Shown: piece by piece, positions 26,624 to 34,962 of the stretch | Layout of the letters: every line of letters begins with the position of its first letter | Numbering within the stretch: the first letter of the stretch is position 1 | Assembly: GCA_050951365.1 (NCBI GenBank) | Contig: JBMNIX010000011.1 | Span: 1 to 64,000 of the forward strand | Origin: JAAYHG01 sp012735455 | Lineage (GTDB): Bacteria; Bacillota; DTU030; DUMP01 | Direction of reading: 5' to 3' | DNA: 64,000 bases | The notes under the pieces: model-generated | The model's database searches: none | Seen by the model: the letters and a program-made list of their open reading frames with translations, nothing else | What the model was told of the DNA's origin: nothing | Translations under genes and position numbers: made by a program

Positions 26624-27597
26624 TGGGACACCTCCCCAGGTCCGGCCTGCAGACAGCAGACCATGTGGTCCTCTCCCAGCTTGATCGGAGCCGGTTTCTT
26701 GGCCGCACAAGCAGCCGTGGCCTCAGGGCAACGTGGATGAAAAGGACAACCGCTGGGTAAGCGCAGCGGGTCTGGCATCATCCCTTCTACCGGCTGCAAC
26801 CGCTCTACTTTGGATTCAAGGTCGGGCATGGAGCCAAAGAGGCCGCGGGTATATGGGTGCATTGGTGCACTAAAGACGGCTTGCACCGAACCATGTTCTA
26901 CAATGCTACCAGCGTACATGACGGCTACCTGATCGCAGATTTCAGCTACGATTCCCAGGTTATGCGTGATCATTATCAAAGACATTTTGAACTTCTGTTT
27001 AAGCTCGTTCATAAGGGCGAGCACCTGGGCCTGAATGGTCACATCAAGAGCGGTGGTGGGCTCGTCGGCGATCAAAAGCTCTGGCCTGCAGGCCAAAGCC
27101 ATGGCAATGCCAACACGCTGTCGCATTCCGCCGCTGAACTGATGTGGGTACTCACTGGCCCTGTAGGACGGAATACCTACCAGTTCTAGCATCTTGCCTG
27201 CCTGTTTAAGCGCTTCTTTATCAGATAGACGCTGGTGCTGCTTGATAACTCCAGCGATTTGTTCCCCAATGGTATACACCGGGTTTAGCGACGTCATGGG
27301 ATTTTGAAAGATCATGGAGATCTTATTACCCCGGATTTTGCGCAGCTCAACCTCAGGAGCTGTTAACAGCTCCCTATCTTTAAACTTAATACTGCCACTA
27401 ACGATGCGGCCCACTGGTCTAGGCAGTAACCTCAAAATAGATAGGGCAGTGGTTGTCTTGCCGGCTCCTGTCTCCCCTACCAGACCCAGGCTCTCTCCTT
27501 CTCCAATTTCTAGGTCTAGGTTGTTCACTGCCCGCGCCTTACCATCGAAGGTGTGATATTCCACCGACAGATTTTGGATCTTGAGCACACTTTGCAA
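26620..27597 (-). CDS. dppD: Dipeptide/oligopeptide ABC transporter ATPase, DppD/OppD type
   Basis: A 325-residue ABC ATPase with Walker A GLVGETGAGKTT, signature FSGGMRQRV, Walker B LLIADEPTTALD, and the C-terminal Cys-rich segment SGCPFHPRCPEATAAC of the oligopeptide subfamily. It pairs with DppF to power import. Start is TTG 27597 with GGGAGGTGATGAG upstream; an in-frame GTG nine bases later is possible. The end overlaps dppF by four bases. Confidence 0.93.
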   Translation of the reverse strand: MQSVLKIQNLSVEYHTFDGKARAVNNLDLEIGEGESLGLVGETGAGKTTTALSILRLLPRPVGRIVSGSIKFKDRELLTAPEVELRKIRGNKISMIFQNPMTSLNPVYTIGEQIAGVIKQHQRLSDKEALKQAGKMLELVGIPSYRASEYPHQFSGGMRQRVGIAMALACRPELLIADEPTTALDVTIQAQVLALMNELKQKFKMSLIMITHNLGIVAEICDQVAVMYAGSIVEHGSVQAVFSAPMHPYTRGLFGSMPDLESKVERLQPVEGMMPDPLRLPSGCPFHPRCPEATAACAAKKPAPIKLGEDHMVCCLQAGPGEVSQ

Positions 27598-27623
27598 CTC
27601 ATCACCTCCCTGTGCTACGAGAT

Positions 27624-28526
27624 CTACTCCTTAAGCTTTGGATCCAGAATATCGCGAAGTCCGTCGCCCAGTAGGTTTAATCCCAATGCGAGCACCAGTA
27701 TTGCCAGCCCAGTGTACGTGGTCAGATGCGGCGCCACCAGGATGTACTCGCGGCCCTTGGCCAACATAGTCCCCCACTCTGGCGAAGGCGGTTGAGCGCC
27801 CAGACCCAGAAAACCCAAGCCAGCTGCGGTGAGAATAGCTGAGCTAACGTTAAGGGTGCTCCAAACGATCAGAGGTGAGATGATGTTGGGTAAAATGTGC
27901 CACGTTATGATCCAAGTATCGTTAGCTCCCATGGCTCTAGCCGCCTCAATATACTCTTGGTTCTTGATTCCCAAAACCTCACCTCGGGCCAAACGCGCAA
28001 AAGCTGGGATAGTAAATACAGCAACAGCTATGACAGCATTCTGCAGATTGGGTCCCAGGATACTCACGATCACAATAGCCAAGAGAATACTGGGAAAAGC
28101 CATCAAAACATCAATGGCACGCATTAGTAAATTATCAAGTGTGCCGCCGTAGTAGCCTGCTATGATGCCGAGAGGTACACCAATGAGGGCAGCCAGGGCC
28201 ACAGTTACCAATCCGACCATGAGTGAGATACGCGACCCGTAAAGAATTCGGCTGAAGATATCGCGCCCCAGCTCATCTGTACCCAGGAGGTGATCCCCAC
28301 CCGGCTTCGCCAGGATAGCGCTGAAGTCTGGGGTGTAAGGGTCATAGGGTGCAAGCCACGGCGTCAAAATCGCCACAATTATGCAGCTCAGCACAATAAC
28401 GAGCCCGGCCACGGCAACAGGTCGCTTTTTAAAGCGATACCACTGCCGTGACAGTTCCCGGCGGGTGGCAGGGCTTAACCAAGCACGCCTCGCCGTGGGC
28501 TGCTGAGATGTCTGTACTTGAGGCAT
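27624..28526 (-). CDS. dppC: Dipeptide/oligopeptide ABC transporter permease DppC
   Basis: A 300-residue permease with an N-terminal cytoplasmic arm, a first membrane segment near residue 40, and the DppC pattern HLLGTDELGRDIFSRILYGSR followed by five more segments. The EAA-type loop EYIEAARAMGANDTWII contacts the ATPases. ATG 28526 follows AAGGGGGAGA. Spacing to dppB and dppD is about 20-27 bases, as expected in one operon. Confidence 0.93.
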   Translation of the reverse strand: MPQVQTSQQPTARRAWLSPATRRELSRQWYRFKKRPVAVAGLVIVLSCIIVAILTPWLAPYDPYTPDFSAILAKPGGDHLLGTDELGRDIFSRILYGSRISLMVGLVTVALAALIGVPLGIIAGYYGGTLDNLLMRAIDVLMAFPSILLAIVIVSILGPNLQNAVIAVAVFTIPAFARLARGEVLGIKNQEYIEAARAMGANDTWIITWHILPNIISPLIVWSTLNVSSAILTAAGLGFLGLGAQPPSPEWGTMLAKGREYILVAPHLTTYTGLAILVLALGLNLLGDGLRDILDPKLKE

Positions 28527-28547
28527 CAGAGTCTCCCCCTTTATCCT

Positions 28548-29468
28548 CTAACTGTAACGAATCCGCGGGTTGACATACGCGTAAAGGAGGTCAACCAGTA
28601 GATTGATGATAACAAAGGATGCCGCTACCACTAAGATGGCTGCCTGCACTGTAGGAAAATCCCGTGCCTTTATGCTTTCCACCGCCAAGCGACCGATGCC
28701 CGGTAGAGCAAAAACCGTCTCAGTGATTACGGCACCGCCCAATTGATGGCCAAACTGGACACCAATAACTGTGATGACAGTGTTCATGGCGTTGCGCAGG
28801 GCGTGCTTAAAGATGATAACGCGCTCTGGCAGCCCCTGCGCTCTGGCCGTCAGAATATAATCCTGCCCCATCACTTCAAGCATACTGGACCGGGTCATAC
28901 GCGCGATCATGGCCAAGGGCCGCGCAGCCAAGGTTAGTGCTGGCAAAACAATACCTGTCCAGGATTCAAGGCCCATCAGGGGGAACCACCCTAACCGTAC
29001 CGAAAAGAAGAGCATCAACATAAGGCCCAGATAAAAGGGCGTGATGGAGATACCGATCAAGGCTATCACCATCGTAGCATTGTCGTAAATGGAGTAGCGC
29101 CTGGTAGCGGAAATTATGCCGGACGTCAAACCTATAATGGTAGCAATAACAATCGATATTACGCTCAGTCTTATGGTGTTTAGAAACCGGAAACCAATCT
29201 CCGTGGACACTGGCCGCCCGGTACGGATGGACGTCCCAAAATCACCTCTAAGGGCTTTACTGGCCCAAGCTATATACTGTTCATGCAGCGGTCTATCAAG
29301 TCCAAGGCTACGCCGTACGTTCTCGATATCCTCCGGTTGTGCTCCTTCGCCGGCAATGACCTCTGCAGGATCACCGGGCATCATATGGATCATGGAAAAG
29401 ATGAGGATTGATACCACCAGGAGCAGTGGTATCAGCATGAGGAGACGGCGGAGGGCATATTTGAGCAT
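28548..29468 (-). CDS. dppB: Dipeptide/oligopeptide ABC transporter permease DppB
   Basis: A 306-residue permease with about six membrane segments. Family marks are MIHMMPGDPAEVIAGEG near the N-terminus, GDFGTSIRTGRPV, and the EAA loop DYILTARAQGLPERVII, then QLGGAVITETVFALPGIGRL. It forms the membrane channel with DppC. ATG 29468 follows AGAGGGTGACAGT. It is 79 bases from the receptor gene stop. Confidence 0.93.
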   Translation of the reverse strand: MLKYALRRLLMLIPLLLVVSILIFSMIHMMPGDPAEVIAGEGAQPEDIENVRRSLGLDRPLHEQYIAWASKALRGDFGTSIRTGRPVSTEIGFRFLNTIRLSVISIVIATIIGLTSGIISATRRYSIYDNATMVIALIGISITPFYLGLMLMLFFSVRLGWFPLMGLESWTGIVLPALTLAARPLAMIARMTRSSMLEVMGQDYILTARAQGLPERVIIFKHALRNAMNTVITVIGVQFGHQLGGAVITETVFALPGIGRLAVESIKARDFPTVQAAILVVAASFVIINLLVDLLYAYVNPRIRYS

Positions 29469-29564
29469 ACTGTCACCCTCTTTGAGATATTTGAGAAAGG
29501 GGCCCCTGGCTGTATTGCAATGCGGCCAGGGGCCATATATACATTTTGCAGGAGCTTGATCTAG

Positions 29565-31136
29565 CTACTGCTTCTTGGCATAGCGCAGGTCAACAAACTC
29601 GTTGGGCCAGATAAACTCTCCGCTGACGCTCTTATTCTTAGCGACAATCTGTTTTTCGTAGTACAGAGAAGCCCACGGCAACTGTTCTTGTATCTTCTCC
29701 TGCATCTTCTGCAACACTTCAAGTCGCTTCTCCTGGTCCACTGTGCGCCGCTGCTCGGCCACCAGCGCATCAATCTCTGGATCGGACATGAAAGAGTAGT
29801 TGAGAGAACCACCTGTCACCCAACAAATCTGTGCAGTAAAGTCGAGATCGCCAGCAGGGGAACCTTTACCCACCATGAAGAGCTGAGTTTCCTCACCCTT
29901 CTTAAGCATGTCAGAGTAAATTGACCAGTCTAAAGTCTGCAGATCAGCCTTGATACCAACCTGTGCCAGTTGGGCCTGAATAGCCTCTGCCACCTGTTTG
30001 TCCATGTTGTATCGGCCAAATGGCGCGTGGAACTTGATCTCAAGACCGTTGGGATAACCGGCTTCGGCCAGGAGCTGTTTCGCTTTCTCAGGGTCATAGT
30101 CGTAGGTGGGAAGATCCTTGGATGCACCAGGGATGCTGGTCGCCTCAGGGCCAATTGCTATCTCAGCCGTTCCGAGGAGAATGTTGTCGATAATGGCCTG
30201 ACGATCAATGGCATGATTCAAGGCCTGCCGCACCCGGACATCGTCAAAGGGTTTATTCTTGAAGTTCATTCCAAGATAGATGGTACGGAAACCAGGAATA
30301 AGGTCAACCTGCAGATTGGGGGCCTTTTCTAATTGCTCAATCTGGAAGGGCGGCACGTTACTGATAATATCCACCTCGCCCGTCTGCAGGGCCATGACAC
30401 GAGTGGTGTTTTCCGGGATTACCTTGAAGACGATGGTCTTGGTAGGCGGCTTTTCGCCCCAGTAGTCCTCGAAACGTTCAAACACCATCTTCTCACCCGG
30501 CAGCCAATCCTTTAACACATAGGGGCCAGTACCGGCTGGATGCGTTGCATAGTCCTTGCCGTACTCGTCAATGGCCTTGGGGCTGAGAATCGCGGCATTG
30601 TAAGTGGCCAACTGCGAAAGGAACGGCCCAAAGGGTTCTTCTGTTGTAAGGGCAATAGTGTAGGGATCCACTATCTCCATATCAGTGATCATTGACAGGA
30701 TGGAGCGACGCGGTGAACCTAAGTCTGGGTCCAGAATCCGTTCGAAAGATTTCTTCACTGCCTCGGCATTGAAGTCCGCACCATCATGGAACTTAATGCC
30801 TTCTCTGAGCTTGAAGGTCCAGGTTTTTCCATCAGGAGAGGTCTCCCAGCTCTCGGCTAATCTGCCGACAATGTCCATGTTCTTATCCCAGGTCACCAAG
30901 GTCTCATGAACGTGCATGACAGCATTGGCGGTGGGGACGTTATCCACCATCTGTGGATCCATTGTCCGCGCATCGACACCAACACCGTAAGTCAAGGTAT
31001 CACTGACTGTGCCTGCTGCAACGCCACCACCTGGCTGATCAGCAGGAGTTTGCTGCTGGCCACCACCGGAGGAACACCCGGCAAGCAGTAGGATCATAAC
31101 CATGGCTAAGGCAAACCACTTAGCAGCATGTTTCAT
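29565..31136 (-). CDS. dppA: Dipeptide/oligopeptide ABC transporter substrate-binding lipoprotein
   Basis: A 523-residue extracytoplasmic receptor. The lipoprotein signal ends LLLAGC (Cys21), followed by a Gly/Gln/Pro-rich linker. The SBP family-5 pattern is clear: AESWETSPDGKTWTFKLREG, then KFHDGADFNAEAVKKSFER, and later VRQALNHAIDRQAII. Such receptors bind peptides, nickel chelates or other small solutes. I chose ATG 31136 because it begins a proper signal peptide and GAGGAGGG lies upstream; the frame is open 22 codons further. It is the first transport gene after the GntR regulator. Confidence 0.93.
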   Translation of the reverse strand: MKHAAKWFALAMVMILLLAGCSSGGGQQQTPADQPGGGVAAGTVSDTLTYGVGVDARTMDPQMVDNVPTANAVMHVHETLVTWDKNMDIVGRLAESWETSPDGKTWTFKLREGIKFHDGADFNAEAVKKSFERILDPDLGSPRRSILSMITDMEIVDPYTIALTTEEPFGPFLSQLATYNAAILSPKAIDEYGKDYATHPAGTGPYVLKDWLPGEKMVFERFEDYWGEKPPTKTIVFKVIPENTTRVMALQTGEVDIISNVPPFQIEQLEKAPNLQVDLIPGFRTIYLGMNFKNKPFDDVRVRQALNHAIDRQAIIDNILLGTAEIAIGPEATSIPGASKDLPTYDYDPEKAKQLLAEAGYPNGLEIKFHAPFGRYNMDKQVAEAIQAQLAQVGIKADLQTLDWSIYSDMLKKGEETQLFMVGKGSPAGDLDFTAQICWVTGGSLNYSFMSDPEIDALVAEQRRTVDQEKRLEVLQKMQEKIQEQLPWASLYYEKQIVAKNKSVSGEFIWPNEFVDLRYAKKQ

Positions 31137-31179
31137 TTTGGCTGTTACCCTCCTCGAAAATGTTACTTGTGTATCGCGG

Positions 31180-31950
31180 TCACTCTTCGGCTCCGGCCGC
31201 AATTTCTGCCTGCCGATTCACCTCCTTTCGTTTCGCACCTACTTTCAAATCGCTCAACTCTTGACTACGTTTCGTATCGAGACGTAGATTTGCAAGGTGG
31301 GCCTCTAGTCTCTGCACCGCTAGCTCGGGGTCACGGGCAGCAATGGCTTCATATATCTTTTTGTGTTCATGGATGGACTGCTGGCGTTGCTCTTCCGTTC
31401 TGGGCACATTACGATAGAGTTCGTTGATGAGCTGGGTTAGGGCCTCGAAAAGAGGAGTCGCAAAGGTATTATGGGCGCATATCGCCACACCGAGATGAAA
31501 GTTTGCCCCAGACTGAACCAATTCTTCTACCGTTCCTGAATGGGCAACCTTTTCCACCAGCTCGCGCAGCATTTCCAAATCTTTTTCATCCGCACGTAGT
31601 GCCGCAAGGCGCACCAAACCACGTTCTATAATCAGCCTCAGCTCGGTGAGCGCTTCAAGAGGCCTTTCTTCAAAATTGAACAAGAACTCGAGCTGCGCCT
31701 TTATGCCACGCTGGAGATCGTTGCAGACAAAACAACCCTTCCCCTGCACAACCTCAATGATTCCTTTTTCTTCTAAAGCCCGCAGCGCCTCCCGGACAGA
31801 TGATCGTCCCACACCTAGTTGCTCAGCTAGCTCTTTTTCAGTAGGAAGTCGACTACCTGGTTCCAAGTTGCCGCCTATTATCAGTTGTTCGATCTCGTTT
31901 CTTACCAACTGGGCAAGACCAGTGGGTCGACCAACTGGCTTTAGGCGCAT
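31180..31950 (-). CDS. FadR-subfamily GntR transcriptional regulator
   Basis: A 256-residue regulator. The N-terminal winged helix shows RLPTEKELAEQLGVGRSSVR and EALRALEEKGIIEVVQGKG (residues about 34-72). The C-terminal FCD domain has the metal- and ligand-binding pattern around ELRLIIERGLVRLAA and NFHLGVAICAHNTF. FadR-type proteins respond to small acids. It is transcribed with the dpp operon (43-base gap to dppA). A perfect 14-bp palindrome lies 14 bases upstream of its start, and a 13-bp repeat is found twice in the divergent promoter region shared with the M20 peptidase gene. It probably controls both units. Confidence 0.92.
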   Translation of the reverse strand: MRLKPVGRPTGLAQLVRNEIEQLIIGGNLEPGSRLPTEKELAEQLGVGRSSVREALRALEEKGIIEVVQGKGCFVCNDLQRGIKAQLEFLFNFEERPLEALTELRLIIERGLVRLAALRADEKDLEMLRELVEKVAHSGTVEELVQSGANFHLGVAICAHNTFATPLFEALTQLINELYRNVPRTEEQRQQSIHEHKKIYEAIAARDPELAVQRLEAHLANLRLDTKRSQELSDLKVGAKRKEVNRQAEIAAGAEE

Positions 31951-31964
31951 ACACCAACCCCCCT

Positions 31965-31978
31965 ATCTGAATTCAGAT
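31965..31978. promoter_or_regulatory. Perfect palindrome, candidate GntR operator
   Basis: ATCTGAATTCAGAT is a perfect 14-bp palindrome 14 bases upstream of the gntR start codon (31950). Its position suits autoregulation by the GntR protein. It overlaps the first copy of a 13-bp direct repeat. Confidence 0.55.
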
Positions 31979-32144
31979 CATCAGATATGCTCCCGAATTG
32001 AGAGTTATATTCGCCACGTGAGCTTAAATTCCCTCTCCAAAATCCAAAACAATTCCTATAAACTTTTTTTCTTTAGGCTAGTACCAGCAGGAAAACGGGA
32101 CCCACTGGCCAATATATCACTTAAGATCATGTCATCAGATATGC
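31978..32144 (+). repeat. 13-bp direct repeat TCATCAGATATGC at both ends of the divergent promoter region
   Basis: TCATCAGATATGC occurs at 31978-31990 and again at 32132-32144, 154 bases apart. One copy is close to the gntR start, the other 32 bases before the M20 peptidase start. Two identical sites flanking divergent promoters suggest joint control by one regulator, possibly through looping. Confidence 0.55.
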
Positions 32145-32175
32145 CTAAAAGTTTCAAGCACTGAGGAGGGAACAC

Positions 32176-33543
32176 ATGAGTCTCGCTCACGTTTACAGTT
32201 ACATTGATAGCCAGCGTGAAGTATTCCTGGAAGATCTTTTCCAACTGCTACGGCAAAGGAGTATCAGCACACAGGACGATGGCGTCCAGGAATGTGCTGA
32301 GCTTCTTGCGCGCCAGATGCGTGAAGCTGGAATTGAAGCCACTGTCATGCCGACACCACGCCACCCAATAGTCTACGGCGAGGTTGGCCCCGACGGGGCA
32401 CCAACCATCCTGATCTACGGCCATTACGACGTGCAGCCGCCTGAACCGCTGGAACTCTGGGAGAGTGATCCGTTCAACCCGGTTATCCGCGACGGAAAGA
32501 TTTTCGCTCGGGGCGCCTCCGACAACAAGGGGCAGCTCTTTGCCCACGTGAAGGCCGTTCAAGCCTACCTTAAGGTTTTGGGCAAGCTTCCTCTCAAGGT
32601 AAAGTTTATCTTTGAGGGTGAGGAAGAGATTTCCAGCCCTAGCTTGGAACCCTTTGTGGCCAGTCACAAAGACTTGCTCAAGACAGACGTCTGTATCTTT
32701 TCCGATAGTCACGTCCAGGAAAATGGTCGTCCTTTAGTGGTGCTAGGACTTAAAGGTATGCTCTACGTACAGATCACACTTAAAGGTGCCAACCGCGACC
32801 TACACTCCATGCGAGCCGCTGCAGTTCCGAGCCCGGTCTGGCGGCTGATCCATCTCCTATCTACTCTTCGTGGCGAGGACGGCCTTGTACGCATCCCTGG
32901 ATTCTACGATGATGTTCGCCCCCTCCTGCCTGAGGAAATCGCCGCCGTTGAGGCCATACCCTGCGATAAGGACGCTCTGTGCGCTGATCTTGGCATCCCA
33001 GCTCTGCTGCAAAATCGCAATGGCGACGATTACTACAAGAACATGATTTTTGAGCCCACCTGCAATATCGCTGGCCTTAAGGCAGGTTACCAGGGAGTTG
33101 GTGCTAAGACTGTGCTCCCCTGCACCGCCACAGCCAAACTGGACCTGCGCCTGGTGCCAGACCAGAAACCTGAACGGATACTAGAGTTACTAAAAGACCA
33201 CCTGGCTAAGAACGGTTACGCCGACGCCGAGATCGAACCACTTGGCTTCTTGACACCATCACGCACCCCAATCACCCATCCACTTGTGGAGGTAGCACGG
33301 GACGCGGTGGCCGACGCCTACGGTGTAGACCCATACATTTATCCTGGTATCGGCGGTGCTGGCCCGAACTACATCTTTGAGAAACACCTCGGCGTGCCCT
33401 GCATAACCATCCCCTTCGCTGCTGCTGACCAGAACAATCACGCCCCCAACGAAAGTATGATCGTGGACGGCTATTTCAACGGTATTAAGACCGGAGCCTC
33501 CCTTATCCACCAGATTGCCGCCTTCTACGCCGCGAAAAAATAA
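32176..33543 (+). CDS. M20-family metallopeptidase (dipeptidase type)
   Basis: A 455-residue zinc peptidase. Metal and catalytic residues are visible: His83 and Asp85 in YGHYDVQPPE, Asp116 in RGASDNKGQ, the Glu pair in EGEEEISSP, and a C-terminal His in NNHAPNE. The pattern fits the carnosinase-like branch of M20. GAGGAGGGAACAC precedes ATG 32176. It heads a plus-strand unit with A3, B3 and an alcohol dehydrogenase. It is divergent from the GntR-dpp operon, so it may cleave a peptide or N-acyl compound imported by that transporter. Confidence 0.93.
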   Translation: MSLAHVYSYIDSQREVFLEDLFQLLRQRSISTQDDGVQECAELLARQMREAGIEATVMPTPRHPIVYGEVGPDGAPTILIYGHYDVQPPEPLELWESDPFNPVIRDGKIFARGASDNKGQLFAHVKAVQAYLKVLGKLPLKVKFIFEGEEEISSPSLEPFVASHKDLLKTDVCIFSDSHVQENGRPLVVLGLKGMLYVQITLKGANRDLHSMRAAAVPSPVWRLIHLLSTLRGEDGLVRIPGFYDDVRPLLPEEIAAVEAIPCDKDALCADLGIPALLQNRNGDDYYKNMIFEPTCNIAGLKAGYQGVGAKTVLPCTATAKLDLRLVPDQKPERILELLKDHLAKNGYADAEIEPLGFLTPSRTPITHPLVEVARDAVADAYGVDPYIYPGIGGAGPNYIFEKHLGVPCITIPFAAADQNNHAPNESMIVDGYFNGIKTGASLIHQIAAFYAAKK

Positions 33544-33560
33544 ATTCGAGGTGAAAAAAG

Positions 33561-34271
33561 ATGTTAGTTGATGAAACAAAATGTGTGGCCTGTGGTAATT
33601 GTATTGATTACTGCCCTATGAATGCCATCTCTTTGACCGCAGAGTGTGCCGCTGTGGATCAAGCAGAGTGCGTGGAATGTGGCGTCTGCCTTCGCTCGGA
33701 GTGCTGCCCCACCGGAGCCCTCTACCGTCCAGAGCTTAACTACCCGCGGGACATCGCCTGCTTCTTCTCGGACCCAGAGGCTACACACCCCTCTACTGAT
33801 GTGCCTGGACGTGGCACGGAAGAGATGAAAACTAACGAGGTAACTGGACGCTTCCCGCCTGGCATGGCCGCGATCGCAATTGAACTGGGGCGACCTGGCA
33901 TTGGAACGCGCTTCACTGATGTGGAAAAGGTAGCACGCGCCATGGCTGAGTTCGGCGTGGAGTTCGAGCCACAAAACCCCGTCACCGCTCTCATGATAGA
34001 CAAGCGAGCAGGTACACTCCCTGATGATCTAAAGCCTGTTAAGGTTCTCTCGGCCATTGTTGAGTTTGGTGCACCACTGGAAAAGGTGCCAGCCATTCTT
34101 CAGCGTCTGAAAGAGGTAGAAGGAGAACTGGAAACCGTTTTTAGCCTGGATCTGGCTGCCCGTGTTCCGGAGGATGGTTCTCTCCCCTTTGCGGGGCTAG
34201 AACTCCCCTACCCGCTTTCCATCAACGGCAAGACCAACGTCGGCCTGGGTAAACCACGCTTTCGGGAGTAG
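33561..34271 (+). CDS. Unrecognised iron-sulfur protein A3 (third copy)
   Basis: A 236-residue paralogue of A1 and A2. The ferredoxin motifs are CVACGNCIDYCP and CVECGVCLRSECC. The conserved domain repeats GRGTEEMKTNEVTGRF, IELGRP, DVEKVARA, NPVTALM, KVLSAIVEF, LETVFSLD and INGKTNVGLGKP. It starts 17 bases after the M20 peptidase gene with CGAGGTGAAAAAAG upstream, so it is in that operon. Base composition is ordinary for the window. Function unknown; electron transfer is likely from the two clusters. Confidence 0.88.
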   Translation: MLVDETKCVACGNCIDYCPMNAISLTAECAAVDQAECVECGVCLRSECCPTGALYRPELNYPRDIACFFSDPEATHPSTDVPGRGTEEMKTNEVTGRFPPGMAAIAIELGRPGIGTRFTDVEKVARAMAEFGVEFEPQNPVTALMIDKRAGTLPDDLKPVKVLSAIVEFGAPLEKVPAILQRLKEVEGELETVFSLDLAARVPEDGSLPFAGLELPYPLSINGKTNVGLGKPRFRE

Positions 34272-34283
34272 GAGGTTACAGCC

Positions 34284-34907
34284 ATGACACACACACTACA
34301 CCGTCAAGGGACTGCAGAAAACCTTGCCCATGACTTTTGCGTCCTGGCCATTTCCGCTCAAGGGATCAACAGCGCCGGTTCAGGCGAAAAGCTGCAGGCA
34401 ATAAAAGAAATCTTTTTAAAGCACAACCCTGTAAACATCGGTGACATTAAGCGCGGCAATATGTACAACCCTAGCACGGAGCACGTAATGGCCGCAACCC
34501 AAGACGGTACCGTGGTTCATGCCGTCTACCGTGACCGGGAGACCTTGATTGCAGTGCTGCGAGACTTAAAAGACGCCGACACCGGCATCTCCATTGTCGT
34601 CTCGGGACTTTTCGATCACGTAGGAGAATGTTGCCAGCAGGCGGGACTAAAACCCCACACCATTGAGTACTCACTAGGGGTTCACGGTGCCGTGGAGCGC
34701 CTGCCGGAGCGAAGCATTACTGAAATAACCACCATGTGCGGCCACGGGCAGGTCTCCTTTAACCTAGTCCGGCGGATGGTACGAGAAATCGAAGCTGGCC
34801 GGAGAACAGCTGAGGACGCCGGAAAAGAACTCGCCCGCCAGTGCATCTGCGGTATCTTTAACCCGAAGCGGGCGGAAGAACTACTACTGAAACTAGCTTC
34901 AAAGTAA
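34284..34907 (+). CDS. Unrecognised partner protein B3 (third copy)
   Basis: A 207-residue paralogue of B1 and B2. Shared blocks: MTHTLHR, QGINSAGSGEKL, NPVNIGDIKRGN, ADTGISIVVSG, HTIEYSLG, TMCGHGQV, QCICGIFNPKRA. The Cys in ECCQQAG, MCGH and CxCG are kept; the second His of HTVEHS is Tyr here. It starts 12 bases after A3 (TAGGAGGTTACAGCC upstream). An alcohol dehydrogenase follows after 55 bases. Function unknown. Confidence 0.88.
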   Translation: MTHTLHRQGTAENLAHDFCVLAISAQGINSAGSGEKLQAIKEIFLKHNPVNIGDIKRGNMYNPSTEHVMAATQDGTVVHAVYRDRETLIAVLRDLKDADTGISIVVSGLFDHVGECCQQAGLKPHTIEYSLGVHGAVERLPERSITEITTMCGHGQVSFNLVRRMVREIEAGRRTAEDAGKELARQCICGIFNPKRAEELLLKLASK

Positions 34908-34962
34908 CCTTTTAGGACAGCCATGATCAAGCGTAGAAACTCGGTGCAAAGGAGTGAGGCAA

